Positions 14,302-25,809 of a DNA stretch of 64,000 nt are shown here, one piece after another. Position 1 is the stretch's first letter. Each line of letters starts with the position of its first letter. Position numbers and translations under genes: made by a program. Source of the DNA: Actinomucor elegans (Eukaryota; Mucoromycota; Mucoromycetes; Mucorales; Mucoraceae); contig JAMSLZ010000004.1 of NCBI GenBank assembly GCA_026027325.1, positions 1,426,001-1,490,000 on the forward strand, given 5' to 3'. The notes under the pieces were generated by a model. The model was not told the DNA's origin. It searched no databases and saw only the letters and a list, made by a program, of their open reading frames with translations.

Positions 14302-15486
14302 TTATGAGCTCCAAGGTAATGGACCGCTATAAAGCGCGTTATTTGAAGGGCAATAGTTTAATAGTGGTGCCAAGATCGGACACGACGTTCCATAAGCATG
14401 TCTGTAACGTTAGATTAATACCAAAAGGATTTTCATATCATGTAGTAACGCGTTTACCTTCTTCTGAATGGGTTTCTCTGCATCTTTTTCTGTTTTAGCG
14501 TGCCATGGCATCCATAAAGGTCCTTTTCAAAAGGTCGAAACGATTTACTCAACTCTCCATCCTCTCTAGCAGGATCTTCCTCTTTAGGGTCAATACCTAT
14601 ATAACGAAACCTAATCACGGCCTTTCTAAGTATATTATTCACTAGCTTTTGCCGCAAATGCTTACTGGTCAATTGGGTATCGAATCGCTTCTCTATGAAT
14701 ATCTTCAAATCGCTTTCTCTTAAACTCAAATCCAACAACTGTCACTTGACTGGGATAATTGTCTGTCATTTCCGAGAATCGACAGATCGAAAATAATAGG
14801 TTTTCGTGCGAATCCTTTGCGTATTCCTCTGTAATCATGCGTGCCTTCATACTTGTTTTTAATTCATCTGGTATATCCTCTTCGTCTTCCAGCAACAACT
14901 GCGCAATCTGCCAATAAGAAAATGCTTCTGACCGTGGTCCAGCATTTGGTCGCGTCTCGCCACTAATATACAGTCAGTTTTCCACTTCACTTTTTTTTCT
15001 ATACCAATCTATCTTTTACCCCGAAAATATTAACACTGATTTAGTATCGTGTCGTAAAATATCAATACCCTGTTGGATATGTGAAATAAAAGTATTAACT
15101 TGTCCACCTTGTTGATACGATTCTAAAATCCAATTGGCATCATTATGAACTTGATTCAAATCCGACGATCCAGTATAAATAGCGTGGCCTGCCACGATGA
15201 TGGCATGGCGGTGACTTTCTGTAAAAGGTACAGGTGGTAATGGTTCTTGTGATTTGAATAACTCAGGACGCGATGCATTCGAGCGTTTATTGTGTTGAAT
15301 GAGATTGAGAAATAAGCTGATGAACAGCAATGTTAGCAGCACAAATAGAGGGAACTGTCGTTTGTTGAGTCTTCGCCATATAGCATAGAGATTGTTTTGC
15401 GACTGGACTCCACCGCCGGTGAATGAAGTTGTGTCAATATGTAGAGGCAGTATCGTCTTTCTCTTTGAATTGTTCGCGTTGCTCAT
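14302..15486 (-). CDS. DUF218-family single-pass membrane protein
   Basis: Exons: 15486-15020, 14962-14666, 14610-14458 and 14401-14302; 338 residues. The N-terminus is polar; a transmembrane segment at about residues 45-62 (FPLFVLLTLLFISLFLNL) is followed by a lumenal or extracytoplasmic DUF218 domain. Supporting motifs are HAIIVAGHAIYTG, VLIFSGGETRPNAGPRSEA, EEYAKDSHENLLFSICRF and PSQVTVVGFEFKRKRF. The C-terminal part GIDPKEEDP, FEKDLYGCHGTL and RNPFRRRHAYGTSCP fits fungal relatives. The 55-bp intron at 14665-14611 resolves what otherwise looks like a frameshift after PIDQ. The biochemical role of the family is not established; bacterial relatives (SanA/YdcF-type) act in the envelope. Confidence 0.85.
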
Positions 15487-16264
15487 AATAATAACAAAGG
15501 GAAATGAAAAAAAAAAAGGAATAGAAAGAGACCTGGAAATGGTGTGAGTAGTACAAACGGAGTGGATTTAAGTAACCGCATTTCACTGTGAAACAGTTTA
15601 TTGTTTTTAGACTCTTTGTTGCGTTGGATCCGGCAGCTGGGTCTTTGTGAATACAGCCATGGTTTAAGTTGATAGACCATTGATTAATTCCAATAGTTAT
15701 TGTTTAAATATTGAATCACATAGTTAGACCTAATCACTATAATTTTCTAGTCTAATTATTTTCATTATGAGCTTTTTTTCTCCGTAACTGATGTGTAATA
15801 TAAGTTGATTATTGATCAATTAACTATTTCATTATCATTAATGACACTTTTTAATCAGGCTGAAAAGATAGAATAAAAATGATTATTGAAATAATACCAT
15901 TTAACTCGCTATAGTAAACATAACTGTCAAAAGAAATCTACCTTATCAACCGCAGTTGGCAAATCTGACTCCTTAGTAAGTGTAGGTTTGAAGCTCTACA
16001 GTTTGAGTTGTAAGGAGCGAAAAAGTTTCTATACTATAACATAATAGTATCTGGTATTGGCCTTGCACTCCAAGGAGACTAACCTATTTATCTCCAGAAA
16101 ATAGCTTTTATCACTATTTTATTGTGCGGTAATTCTCGAAAAATCCCGGCTCATTCAAGCAGAGGCTGTGATTTGTCACGTTTACAAAATCAGACACTAT
16201 TTTTTTTCGGCCGAGCTTTCTTCATTACTCTTTTTTTTTATATTTAATCACACAACAAAACATA
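15487..16264. other. Divergent intergenic region
   Basis: This separates the DUF218 gene (minus) from the SERINC gene (plus) and must hold both promoters. It is AT-rich with a purine-rich stretch beside the DUF218 start. No TATA box or other site was identified with confidence, and no small gene was found. Confidence 0.4.
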
Positions 16265-18208
16265 ATGGGAGCAGCTCTAAGTTGTCTTGCATTACCAGCT
16301 TTGTCGACTGTTGGAACATGGATAGCAGGCTGTTTTTCTGCCGCAGCTTGTTCTTTAGCCTTCAAAAGGTATTTTACAGTACTACTTTGAATAATCACTT
16401 GTAGTTTAACTTCATTTATATAGCTGCAACTGTAATAATTCAATAGCGACTCGTATCGGCTATGCCGTAAGTTAAATATACTTGGAAATGATATGGCATT
16501 GCAACTAATTCAAGCATTCAATTATAGATTATTTTCTTATTTAATTCTATTGCAAGTATTATATACAATATTATATATATATATTCTTAAATCATATAAT
16601 TTATATACTTACCTTCAACAATTATATAGCTTGCTTGGCTAATGCTTTCGAACTGGGCCATTAAAAAGTTAGAACATCTCACACTTGATTACATGAAGTT
16701 GGATTGTGCAGAAGGAAGTTGTTATGGTGTTATGGGCGTAAGTGTAACACAGAGAGTTCTTCCCCAAGACCGCTAAATACTAATTCATTGGATAATAGGT
16801 TCATCGAGTATCCTTTGCACTTGTGTTATTCCATGCTATTCTCGGCTGTTTATTAATAGGCGTTCATGACAGCAGACAAAAGAGAGCCGCTATTCAGAAC
16901 GGCTGGTGGGGACCCAAGATCCTTGCATGGATCATTTTGCTAGTGGTATCGTTCTTTATTCCCAGCGAGTTCTTTATGGTTTGGGGCAATTATTTTGCTC
17001 TATTTGGTGCAGCTGTGTTTATTTTGTTTGGCCTTGTCCTTTTGGTGGATTTTGCTCATAGTTGGACTGAAAGATGTATGACAAACTATGAAGAACATGA
17101 TTCCAACTTGTGGAAGAATATCCTGATCAGTAAGTCTATATAACTTGGTTATAATACTATATTTGCTAATCTTGTAATCAGTTGGCACTTTGCTGATGTT
17201 TGCTGGTGCAATTACACTTACGGGTATCATGTATGGCTTCTTTGCTACAAATGGTTGCTCATTGAACCAATTCTTTGTTACGCTCAACTTGATTCTCTGT
17301 GTACTTGTTACCTTACTATGCATATCGCCTCGTATTCAAGAAGGCAATTCTCGATCTGGTTTGTCTCAAGCCTCTATCGTTGTTATCTATTGTACATACT
17401 TGGTATTGTCTGCTGTAGCAAATGAGCCGAACGATAAAGAATGCAATCCTTTGCGCAAGTCCATTGGGCCGCAAACAACCTCTGTCGTGTTGGGCGCCAT
17501 TTTTACCTTTTTAGCTGTTGCTTATTCTACTAGTCGTGCAGCTACACAGGACGGTGCCTTTATTAGTAAGTCTGCAGGTAGGCCCAGACTTGATAATTAT
17601 GAACCTTTGGATACTTCAAGTGCGGTTCCATTAATGCCAAACCAAGTAGAAGCAGGCGCTCAGCGTATGAGTGCGCAAGGATCTGCTCGAGAGCATTTGA
17701 TTGCTGCTGTTGAAGCAGGGTAAGCATCATGTGCTTCTTTACATGACTACGGCTAACAGTCTTATAGTGCTTTGCCTCGTTCTGTATTATACGAGGATGA
17801 TGATGATGATGATGATATTGGTACTGTTGATGATAAAGACGACGAGAGATTTGGATCATTGTACAGCTATTCTTTCTTTCACTTCGTATTTGCCATTGCT
17901 GCCATGTATGTTTCTATGGTCCTGACAAATTGGTAAGTAAAATAGTGTGTGCATTACACGCTTCTTATACAAGTAATAGGAATACTATTCAATTCAAAGA
18001 CGGTGTTGGACAAGATGGTGGTGATCTTGTCCGAATTGGGCAAAGCTATACTGCAGTTTGGGTCAAGATTGTGTCTGGTTGGATCTGCCATTTGATTTAT
18101 ATCTGGTCTTTGGTTGCACCTGTATTAATGCCTGACAGATTTGATGTAAGTCTAATTACTGAATGTTTAATGCATCCACTAATATGCATCTTTATGTAGG
18201 ACTATTAA
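16265..18208 (+). CDS. TMS1: Serine incorporator / TMS1 family multi-pass membrane protein
   Basis: Nine proposed exons: 16265-16368, 16424-16466, 16528-16551, 16630-16737, 16799-17129, 17182-17719, 17768-17932, 17980-18145 and 18200-18208; 495 residues. The start MGAALSCLALPALSTVGTW and the early Cys-rich stretch SCNCNNSIATRIGYA are typical of SERINC/TMS1. About ten hydrophobic helices follow, with conserved FHAILGCLLIGVHDSRQ and NGWWGPK. A variable acidic loop (six or more Asp, near residue 420) precedes FHFVFAIAAMYVSMVLTNW and WVKIVSGWICHLIYIWSLVAP. The family resides in endomembranes or plasma membrane and has been linked to serine-lipid handling or lipid scrambling. Exon 3 is only 24 bases, and its donor at 16552 is GC (GCAAGT) rather than GT. 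Confidence 0.9.
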
Positions 18209-18772
18209 ATCATTCATTATTGTTCATATTGTATACACACTTTCTTTATTACTACATATTATATAAAACGTTATTCTATTTATTAGCCCAAGATATCTTG
18301 TAATCCAAATGTATTGGTGAATAATAAGAAAACATATCTATTGGCTGTATTAGAGATCGCTTCTTGTGCTGTCTAATATTGGTAGGAGTACTGATCTTTT
18401 GGCTATGAGTATTGCAGGGATAGGCTGACAGAACAATGATTTCATCTGGTTGCTGTGACACGATCAATGTAAAGTAGTAAGATTTGATCAATTTAAACAG
18501 GGTCCAACTACCATAAGCCATTCTAATGAAACAGAAACAAAGATTTTTTTTTTTTTTCAAACAGATAGCATTATAAAGGAGCTCTTTCCAAGTGTGACAA
18601 ATAACGAGGAATCTCCTTAAGCCCAAACCTACTTTGAAACCGGATTTTGCCGTGTAAACCGGCTCCCTCTTAGCTCTTCCCCTATATTTTACTCCTTATA
18701 ATGATGCCTTGAGCCTCTTTATTTTGTGCTTTTGCTCTTTTCCCTCTTTCTTTATCTTCATTCTTACCAAAT
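18209..18772. other. Intergenic
   Basis: Contains the SERINC 3' end and the putative promoter of the G-gamma gene. A pyrimidine-rich stretch (18716-18762) lies just upstream of the next start codon. Open frames on the minus strand here are low-complexity shadows. Confidence 0.4.
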
Positions 18773-19056
18773 ATGCCCAAACAAGCCATTGCAGAAGCAA
18801 AACTTCGAAAGTTACTTGAATTAAATGATAAATTAAAAGAACAGCTTGAAATATCACGTATACCCATTTCTGAAGCCAGTCGATCGTAAGTTTTGCTTAG
18901 ATAGCTATCAATATCCAAGCTAAATGCTTCATTTTTCATAGACTTATTGATTATTGCCAGTCAAATCAAGATTTGATGATTCCATCAGTATGGGGAAATA
19001 GAAATCCAGATCCATTTGCAGAACCAACAGCAGGTTGTGGTTGTGTTCTCATGTAA
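18773..19056 (+). CDS. Heterotrimeric G-protein gamma subunit
   Basis: Exons 18773-18885 and 18942-19056 encode 75 residues starting MPKQAIAEAKLRKLLELNDK. The first 40 residues form a charged amphipathic helix (LRKLLELNDKLKEQLEISR), as in GGL domains that pair with a G-beta propeller. The conserved region LIDYCQSNQDLMIPSVWG and NPDPFAEP follows. The protein ends GCGCVLM: CVLM is a CaaX box for prenylation, with a preceding cysteine suited to palmitoylation, as in fungal Ste18/Gpg1 proteins. It would act at the inner face of the plasma membrane in pheromone or nutrient signalling. It is easily missed because each exon is short. The only changeable point is the start, but the ATG used is the first in frame. 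Confidence 0.88.
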
Positions 19057-19800
19057 TATATATATATCTAAGAGTAATTTATTCACTGTATACGCGTATA
19101 CCTTATTGAATTTACTGTTGATCACTAAATTACCCTTCCATTAAACGTATATCTATAAAGTGTCTATGATAAAAAGTAACTTATAATCAATATACACGTG
19201 TTTTAAGCTCCTTTACCAAACGGATGTACACTAGAACGCATATCTATTGTTCAAAAAAAAAAAAAAAAAAAATTGGATTCTAAAATTTAATAACATCAAC
19301 ATTCCGTGTTTTCAGAGCTTTATCATAGTATTAAGTGTTTTCTGGTAGTGTTTGCATCAATCAAGGATAATAATATGCATAACTACATTATATGCTTGGT
19401 TGCTGATGTGTAGGCAGTATCGGTAGGCATCAAAAATTCACTAAAGATAACACCAACTAAGTCGATCATTATTGGTCGACGGAATTTGAACACATGATCC
19501 ACCATTATGGTTACCCCTCGAAAAACATGCTTGAAATTACAGATTTCATATAAACCGGCGACGCATGGAGATTTCCAAGTAATTAACGGAAAATAAAGAG
19601 AATGCTATGTATTTATTTATTTATTTTTAAAAAAAGGGGGTTTCGTTCTTGTACAGTAGTGTAAGCACGGAATAGCAAGCTACATGAACCAAGAGTTTTT
19701 TTTTTTTTTTTTTTTAGTGGCGAGATCAATAGTTTCTGTTTCATTCTTCTATGAATCTACAGTCATTATAACATTTATGTATCTCTCCACACCTTTTTTT

Positions 19801-19803
<3 letters not shown>

Positions 19804-19852
<49 letters not shown>
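19804..19852 (+). repeat. 49-base A homopolymer
   Basis: An uninterrupted run of A, the longest homopolymer in the window. It lies about 90 bp downstream of a long T run (near 19690-19716), so the two could pair in single strand. No retroelement body was recognised beside it, so it is not called a poly-A tail. Its length is likely to vary between assemblies. Confidence 0.8.
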
Positions 19853-19857
<5 letters not shown>

Positions 19858-20814
19858 AAGTATTTATCGCTTGAGGCACAAATTTCTATTTTCTGATCTA
19901 ATAAATCTATACAACTGGATTGTTTTTTCTTGTTTGGCGGAGGTTCAATATGAGCTTGCATGATGCCTTAGGTAAATTGTTTAATTCGAAAATTGGATCA
20001 ACATTTGTACCCAATCAAGATACCATTTTGAGGTTTGGAAGAGAGATATAGATATACAGATGGGGGGTTATAGAACCAAACATATTCTTTTTAGCATCAT
20101 TGTTAACATAACAATATATTGCAATGATAGGGTGCTACAAACACTTCAAAATATTTATTTCAGCTTAGTACAAAGGTTTATATTTATTTCCTTATGGGAT
20201 CTACATGAATCGAACAAACTTTAGTAGTTTATATAGTTTTCAAGAAAATAATATTATATGTCCATTGTCTTTTACTTTGTTTACGTATTTGTTTAGTACT
20301 TTGTAAAGCCCAAAAATGTCATAAATACTAGCTGCTTAAAAATATGAATCGACCCATATATCAGTAGATATCTTAACTGACCGTAATTGAATATTTCATG
20401 TGAATATTAGGTCCATACCTAGAAGGAATAGCTGAAGAATACCTCTTGCAATACCAATTATGGTGGACATTTGATAACATTGTGTATGATTATTTATTAT
20501 ATACATTCTAAGCAACCACCAGGTTATTCATCTACTTACAAGGACGATTAGATAGCGGATATACAATGAATGATGGCATTTATTTAGACAGCGAGCTATT
20601 TGAAGATAATATATCACTATATCTCCACTGGATCTCGAGTTGTTCGAGCTTGGAGCAGCAGGTATTGATCACAATATTGTACTTTATATCCTGCGCATTA
20701 GGGAGCTTGAATGTACGTTTAAAGGGGCATTTGTCGAACTGTTTCGTTGTCTTTTTGAAATAATACTGTACCTAGTTATTTTCCTCCATAAAAATGACAA
20801 AACGCACTAACTAT

Positions 20815-21190
20815 TCCTCATAAACCTGCTTGAGATTAAGCTCAAGACGTTGTAAACGTTTAAGAGTGCAAAGACCAATCATAGTACCTGAATTTGTAAA
20901 ATCGTTCCCATCCAATATTACAGTATGAATATTACGAAAAATTTGAAACGTCGACGACAAGGAATGGGTGCTGAGAAAAATATCTGAATAGTAGGTATAC
21001 AAGGTATTGTCTTCTGTAAGTGTTGTTACATAGCTTGTGCCATTTATCGCCTTTGAAGATGCAAGCGCAAATTTAAATTGAAACGATGTGTTTTCTCTCA
21101 ATAGAGCCAGGCAATTTAGTCGAGAACATCGTTTAGCAAAATTTAACTGACTAGTCTGTTTCCCTTTATTAGAGCCGAAATGGTAAAATC
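20815..21190 (-). pseudogene. Decayed leucine-rich-repeat gene fragment
   Basis: The minus strand encodes LNFAKRCSRLNCLALLRENT and later HTVILDGNDFTNSGTMIG and LCTLKRLQRLELNLKQVYEE, LRR-like units with the (C/N)xxL..L..L pattern. There is no ATG, no F-box and no upstream continuation, so this is a fragment of an F-box/LRR or RNI-type gene. It is not a close copy of the cluster at 34-64 kb; relatedness is by style only. Confidence 0.5.
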
Positions 21191-23895
21191 ACTAATGGCA
21201 AATTTTGAAAAAATAGAGAAAAGCAATATATCACAAGCATAATTGAAAGCCATCAACAGCAAACAGCTATTAAATTACATGATGCATCATGTAGCAATGT
21301 GAAAAAAAAAAATGGTAATGAAGAATTCAGGTGACCGCTCAACAGAAAAATGAAGCTCACACTGAATGGTGTCATCAAGGATGCGTACAGTTTTATTGCG
21401 TTATTAGATGCAGTGATCAGATGATATCAATATATTCTGTTCACACAGTTGCACAAACTTGACACTTTCGAGCACCAGCCTAGATCAAGTCAGCTCTGGA
21501 TAGTACACCATACAATAGCATCAATTTATGAAATTACCAGTGTCACTAAATGACCATATGAAATGGCATAAACCTTTCAAATTCCTTTCTGTTAAGACTT
21601 GTGCTTCAGGAGCAAACTGTGGCCGTATAGTATTACATATATGGATATCATGATCTCTGCGGGCTGTATAATACCACTCTCCACTAACAAGTCCATCTAC
21701 CAGACTCGAAACTTAATACGGCTGAAGGCTTACTAGTTGGAAGGATGATATCTGTGCCCAAAGATCGCCATATAAAATATTTATTTTATATGCTCTAATA
21801 AACAATACATCTTTGACTTGGCTATGTATAGTGTTAGTGAGAGTTTTTAAATAATATTTACAATCAAGAAACACCTAAATAACTGTTGATTACTGAGTCA
21901 AAAAAATAAAAATTTTATCACAACCATCATCATTAAGTCGAAGGTTAAAAGCAGCGGATTAAAAGCAGCGAATTTAAGAGAATTAATGTAGAAAAATATA
22001 TATACGCAATCTTACGTTTGTAGCTGTACGAAAATATAACTAGCATATTTGTTTAATCGCGTACAATAATAAATATAATAAAGTATTGATCCATGGAAAA
22101 AAGTTAAGTGAAAAGCTGCCTTTCAGGATGGTCGTGATAAATCATTAATAAAACTGAGTAAATTATCAGTTAAATATTATAGCTTATTTAACCAGCTACA
22201 ATTATAGCTCTTTACTAATTGTTATTAACATGTCTGGTTAGTTCGGTTAACGTATTATGACACATACATCAATGTGTGTCGAGGACAAGGGGGCAGACAA
22301 TATCCATAGCTATTATTCGTGCGGAAATACTTGCTTATAAACACATAATGTTTTTCTTTTTTACATTAAAAGTAATAAAATCTGAGTTGCGCATATAAAA
22401 ACGGGAGTTATAAGGTATCTTTGATAATCTAGATATTGAAAGAAGATGGCAGTTTTATTTCGTTTGACTCCACGCATAAAACACACCGAGACGTATTAAA
22501 ATATAAAGTTGATTGCCATGCTAATGATTCGCAAAAATTTATTTTCAGCAAGTATTTTATGGATCATGTGAAGCAATTCAAACTTCATTGTCTTGGTATG
22601 CAAGGATTAGATTCTTTATAGTAAAAGTTAAAGTTGATTTCATTTCTAGTTGTTGGCATATTTGCCATTAAAGCAAACCAACCTTTTCTGATAACAACTG
22701 CTCTTCGGCTTCGTTTTATTCCAGGAGCAAGCAGGGCCGTTTTGTCAATATTCTCAATTTTTTAATCTAATTGACATGTATCTCATCGCTCTGAGCTGTT
22801 CTTTGAAATTCAGTCTCTGTGTCATGTTCCTCTCTTCCTCTCTCGATACTCTCGCTTGATAGTATCCTCCCTGACGCGAAAGTAATATGAAAAGTTCAGA
22901 TCCTCCATGTACCTAATGTTGATGATGATTTTGGGTATATCCTAATTTCTTTCAACAGCAAGCAATTACTAGCTATTTGGCACACCTTTCTTGTCAATAT
23001 GTTACGCCCAATATGCGAGCCTGGTGAACCAAATCGGTTTCAGGATTCAATCCAATACTGTAAAACATGTCTCCAGTGCTGTAGTTGAACTACTCACTGC
23101 ATAATTCTGTCTCTCCAGCCTTAAGAACTGAAGTTTTACTTTATGTCTAGCAATAAAACTAGATATCGTACACACACACACAACAAAAAAAAATATGAAG
23201 GGGCGTTTCTCTGTCATCAAAACAGAATTAATGAATACCTAGCTATACGTTTTAACCATGATATATGTCTGTATATATTTAGAAACAAAAAATAGTATGG
23301 AAACAGCATGTACAATGCTTCTAAGGTCGTGAGCAACAGTTTGGCGGGACACACTGCAATACTTTGTAGTAAAACCATAGAATGTCTGTCGCTAACAAGT
23401 AAAATACTTTAATGAATAAAGGTTGCTTTCTTTAGGTTCATCTCATTCTTTAAAATTATTGTATAAGTTGTAATGATATAAAAAAAAAAGATCTATATCA
23501 AAAGGCCATTCTCACTGAGTATCACGTTTTATGTCATTCTATTTTGCCCATATTTAAGCACAATTTAACGAGGGAGTTAAAAGATGACAAAGGCAATTAA
23601 TTTCTTGAGAACTTATGCGAACCGATACTGAAAGGGGAAAATAATACACCGTAGTGAGAGATTATAATCAATTTTTCACTGCATCAAGCATGCTGGTTGT
23701 AAATTCATTCAACGCTAACCTGTTTAAATAATAAAGTAATAATAGCTTCCGTCTATCAAGTGCTAGATATACAATTCAGAAGGCCTAGTTCCGTGTTACG
23801 TAGCAAATATATAATCTTGTTTGTACCTTGATGCTCTTTTATGTCTTGATCATTTACATATATTTAAGCACCCTCTTGAAAATATTCCATACAAA

Positions 23896-25656
23896 ATGAA
23901 ACAGCCTACAGTCGCAATTATTGGCACTGGGTACGTAAATCAATTATTCTCTATAGTCATTCCTTAACTATTATGCATATATAGATTCAGCGGTCTATGT
24001 GCTGCAATTCAACTTAAAAAAAAACTTGGCATTACTGCTCAACTGTACGAGGCGACCCAGGATATTGGGGGCACTTGGCACTACAACACATATCCTGGAT
24101 GTGCATGCGATGTAGCCAGCCATCTGTATTCGTTTAGCTTTGAACTGAACCCTAGCAAGTATTTTTCTTTTCATGCATACCCCTTTTTTTTGACGTGACT
24201 TTCTATATAGATTGGAGCAAAAAGTTTAGCTCTCAAAAAGAAATCCATCAATATATGCAACATGTCTCAAAGAAGTATGGTATTTACGAACAGACCCAAT
24301 TTGAAACCAAGGTGGTCGGTGCAGTCTGGTTAGAAGACAAGAAGCAATGGGAATTAGAATTGCACCAGCCGACAGTACATAAAAACAATCAAATCAAACA
24401 CTTTGATTTCCTGTTAGTATATCTTTTTGAAACTAGAAATGAACTGGTCTGTACTCATTCAATAATAGTTTCTCTTGTATTGGAGCATTGCGTATACCCA
24501 ATGTGCCTGAACAGTTTGCGTCTTTTGATGGCAAGATCATCCATTCGGCCTATTGGGATAATGATTATGACTTTACCAATAAACGCGTAGCTGTCATTGG
24601 AAGCGGCACAAGGTATGTACCTACACTACCTGACATAAGTAATGTTTTGTAATTAACATAGTTATTTGCGTAGTGCCATCCAAATCATTCCCAACTTGGC
24701 GCCCAGAACAAAGCATCTGTACAGCTACCAACGCACGCCAACTTGGTGTGGACCTCGCAACCAATTGGATTATCCCACCTTTATCAAATGGATATTTACT
24801 TACATCCCCTTAGTGATGTTTCTCTATCGCATCTATATGTTTTTTGCGCGCGAGATGCTATTTGGGGCTTGGAAGGACTCCAATTCTTGGATTGCTAACT
24901 CTGCCAAAAATAGTACAGCCAAATACATGAAGGATACGATGATAGCTCATCATCGACAAGACTTGGTTGACAAGTTGATTCCCTCTTTTCCAGTAGGTTG
25001 TAAGCGTATTGGTATTTCAGATGATTATATACCTGCTCTATGTGCAAATAATGTCTCGGTGAATTGTGAGCCAATTTCCAAGGTGGAAGGTAGAACGATC
25101 ACGACAATAGATCGAAATGAGACCGAGGTAGATGTATTGGTTCTTGCGACTGGATTCAATGTGGCAGGTTTCTTGGGTGAATTGAAAATATATGGCCGTG
25201 GAGGTGTATCTTTGAATCAGTTGTGGGATGAGTATACGGCCAAAACGTACAAAACTGTGAATGTCCATGGGTTTCCCAATTTTTTTATTACACTTGGACC
25301 TGGATCTGCTTTGGGACATAACTCGGTTGTGACCATCATTGAAAGGTTAGTGTATATGCTAAGCAAGCTATTGAATGGATAATTAAGTGTGCCTTAGTCA
25401 AGTTGATTTCGCTTTGAACATGATGAAATATATGATCAAGAACAATATTATTTGTATGGATCCAACCGAGAAAGCTCAAGAGGCATTTTCTGCTACTTTA
25501 CAAAAGGGATTTGAAGGCACTGTATGGAAGGGCGGCTGCAGTTCATGGTACTTTAACAAGCATGGTGATATTCAATCTCTCTGGCCTTCCAGTGTCATTC
25601 AATTCATCCGAATGCTCAGAAACACAGATTACAAAGAAAACTTTAATCTCAACTAA
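23896..25656 (+). CDS. Flavin-containing monooxygenase, Baeyer-Villiger type
   Basis: Exons: 23896-23930, 23985-24154, 24211-24412, 24469-24612, 24674-25345 and 25398-25656; 493 residues. The N-terminal FAD-binding Rossmann motif is AIIGTGFSGL, with GGTWHYNTYPGCACDV next, typical of class B flavoprotein monooxygenases. The Baeyer-Villiger fingerprint FxGxxxHxxxWD is present as FDGKIIHSAYWD, and the NADPH-binding motif as VAVIGSGTSA. VLVLATGFNVAGF is the C-terminal ATG motif. The enzyme should use NADPH, O2 and FAD to insert oxygen into ketones or related substrates; the substrate is unknown. The second intron (24155-24210) starts with GC (GCAAGT), required to keep the frame. It sits alone at the edge of a gene-poor region, which would fit an accessory metabolic gene. 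Confidence 0.88.
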
Positions 25657-25691
25657 ATAAATAAAGTAAAAATGCACTTTGACACTAGTCG

Positions 25692-25718
25692 TTTTTTTTT
25701 TTTTTTTTTTTTTTTTTT
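25692..25718 (+). repeat. 27-base T homopolymer
   Basis: Lies 36 bp after the monooxygenase stop codon and 92 bp before the 3' end of the convergent UBAC2-like gene. On the minus strand it is an A run. It is probably in the 3' UTRs and may affect transcript ends. Confidence 0.7.
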
Positions 25719-25809
25719 CAAAGCGATCAATAGTGATATAATAATGTCTGTATTTACAAAATGATTAAACTGAGTGTCTATGGAATACTACTATACACAT
25801 AACAGATCT

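Larger units (their letters stand above)
19057..23895. other. Gene-poor, AT-rich region of 4.8 kb
   Basis: No intact gene was found. The region holds long homopolymers (T run near 19690-19716; A run 19804-19852), a decayed LRR-gene fragment at about 20815-21190 on the minus strand, and a short orphan frame at 22436-22621 (with KEDGSFISFDSTHKTHRD) that vaguely resembles the C-terminal part of the F-box proteins in the right half of the window, too weakly to call. A CA repeat lies near 23170-23182. The rest shows stops in every frame. Confidence 0.5.

Noticed and set aside
14454..14738. Frameshift in the DUF218 gene after PIDQ
   Set aside because: Explained by a 55-bp GT-AG intron at 14665-14611.
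18276..18626. 116-residue minus-strand frame after the SERINC gene
   Set aside because: Low-complexity wording, no family pattern, lies over 3' UTR and promoter sequence.
19684..19961. Open frames made of poly-Phe or poly-Lys
   Set aside because: They are translations of the T and A homopolymers.
22436..22621. 61-residue plus-strand frame with KEDGSFISFDSTHKTH
   Set aside because: Weak likeness to the F-box protein C-terminus only; starts at TTG and is isolated, so not called as a gene.
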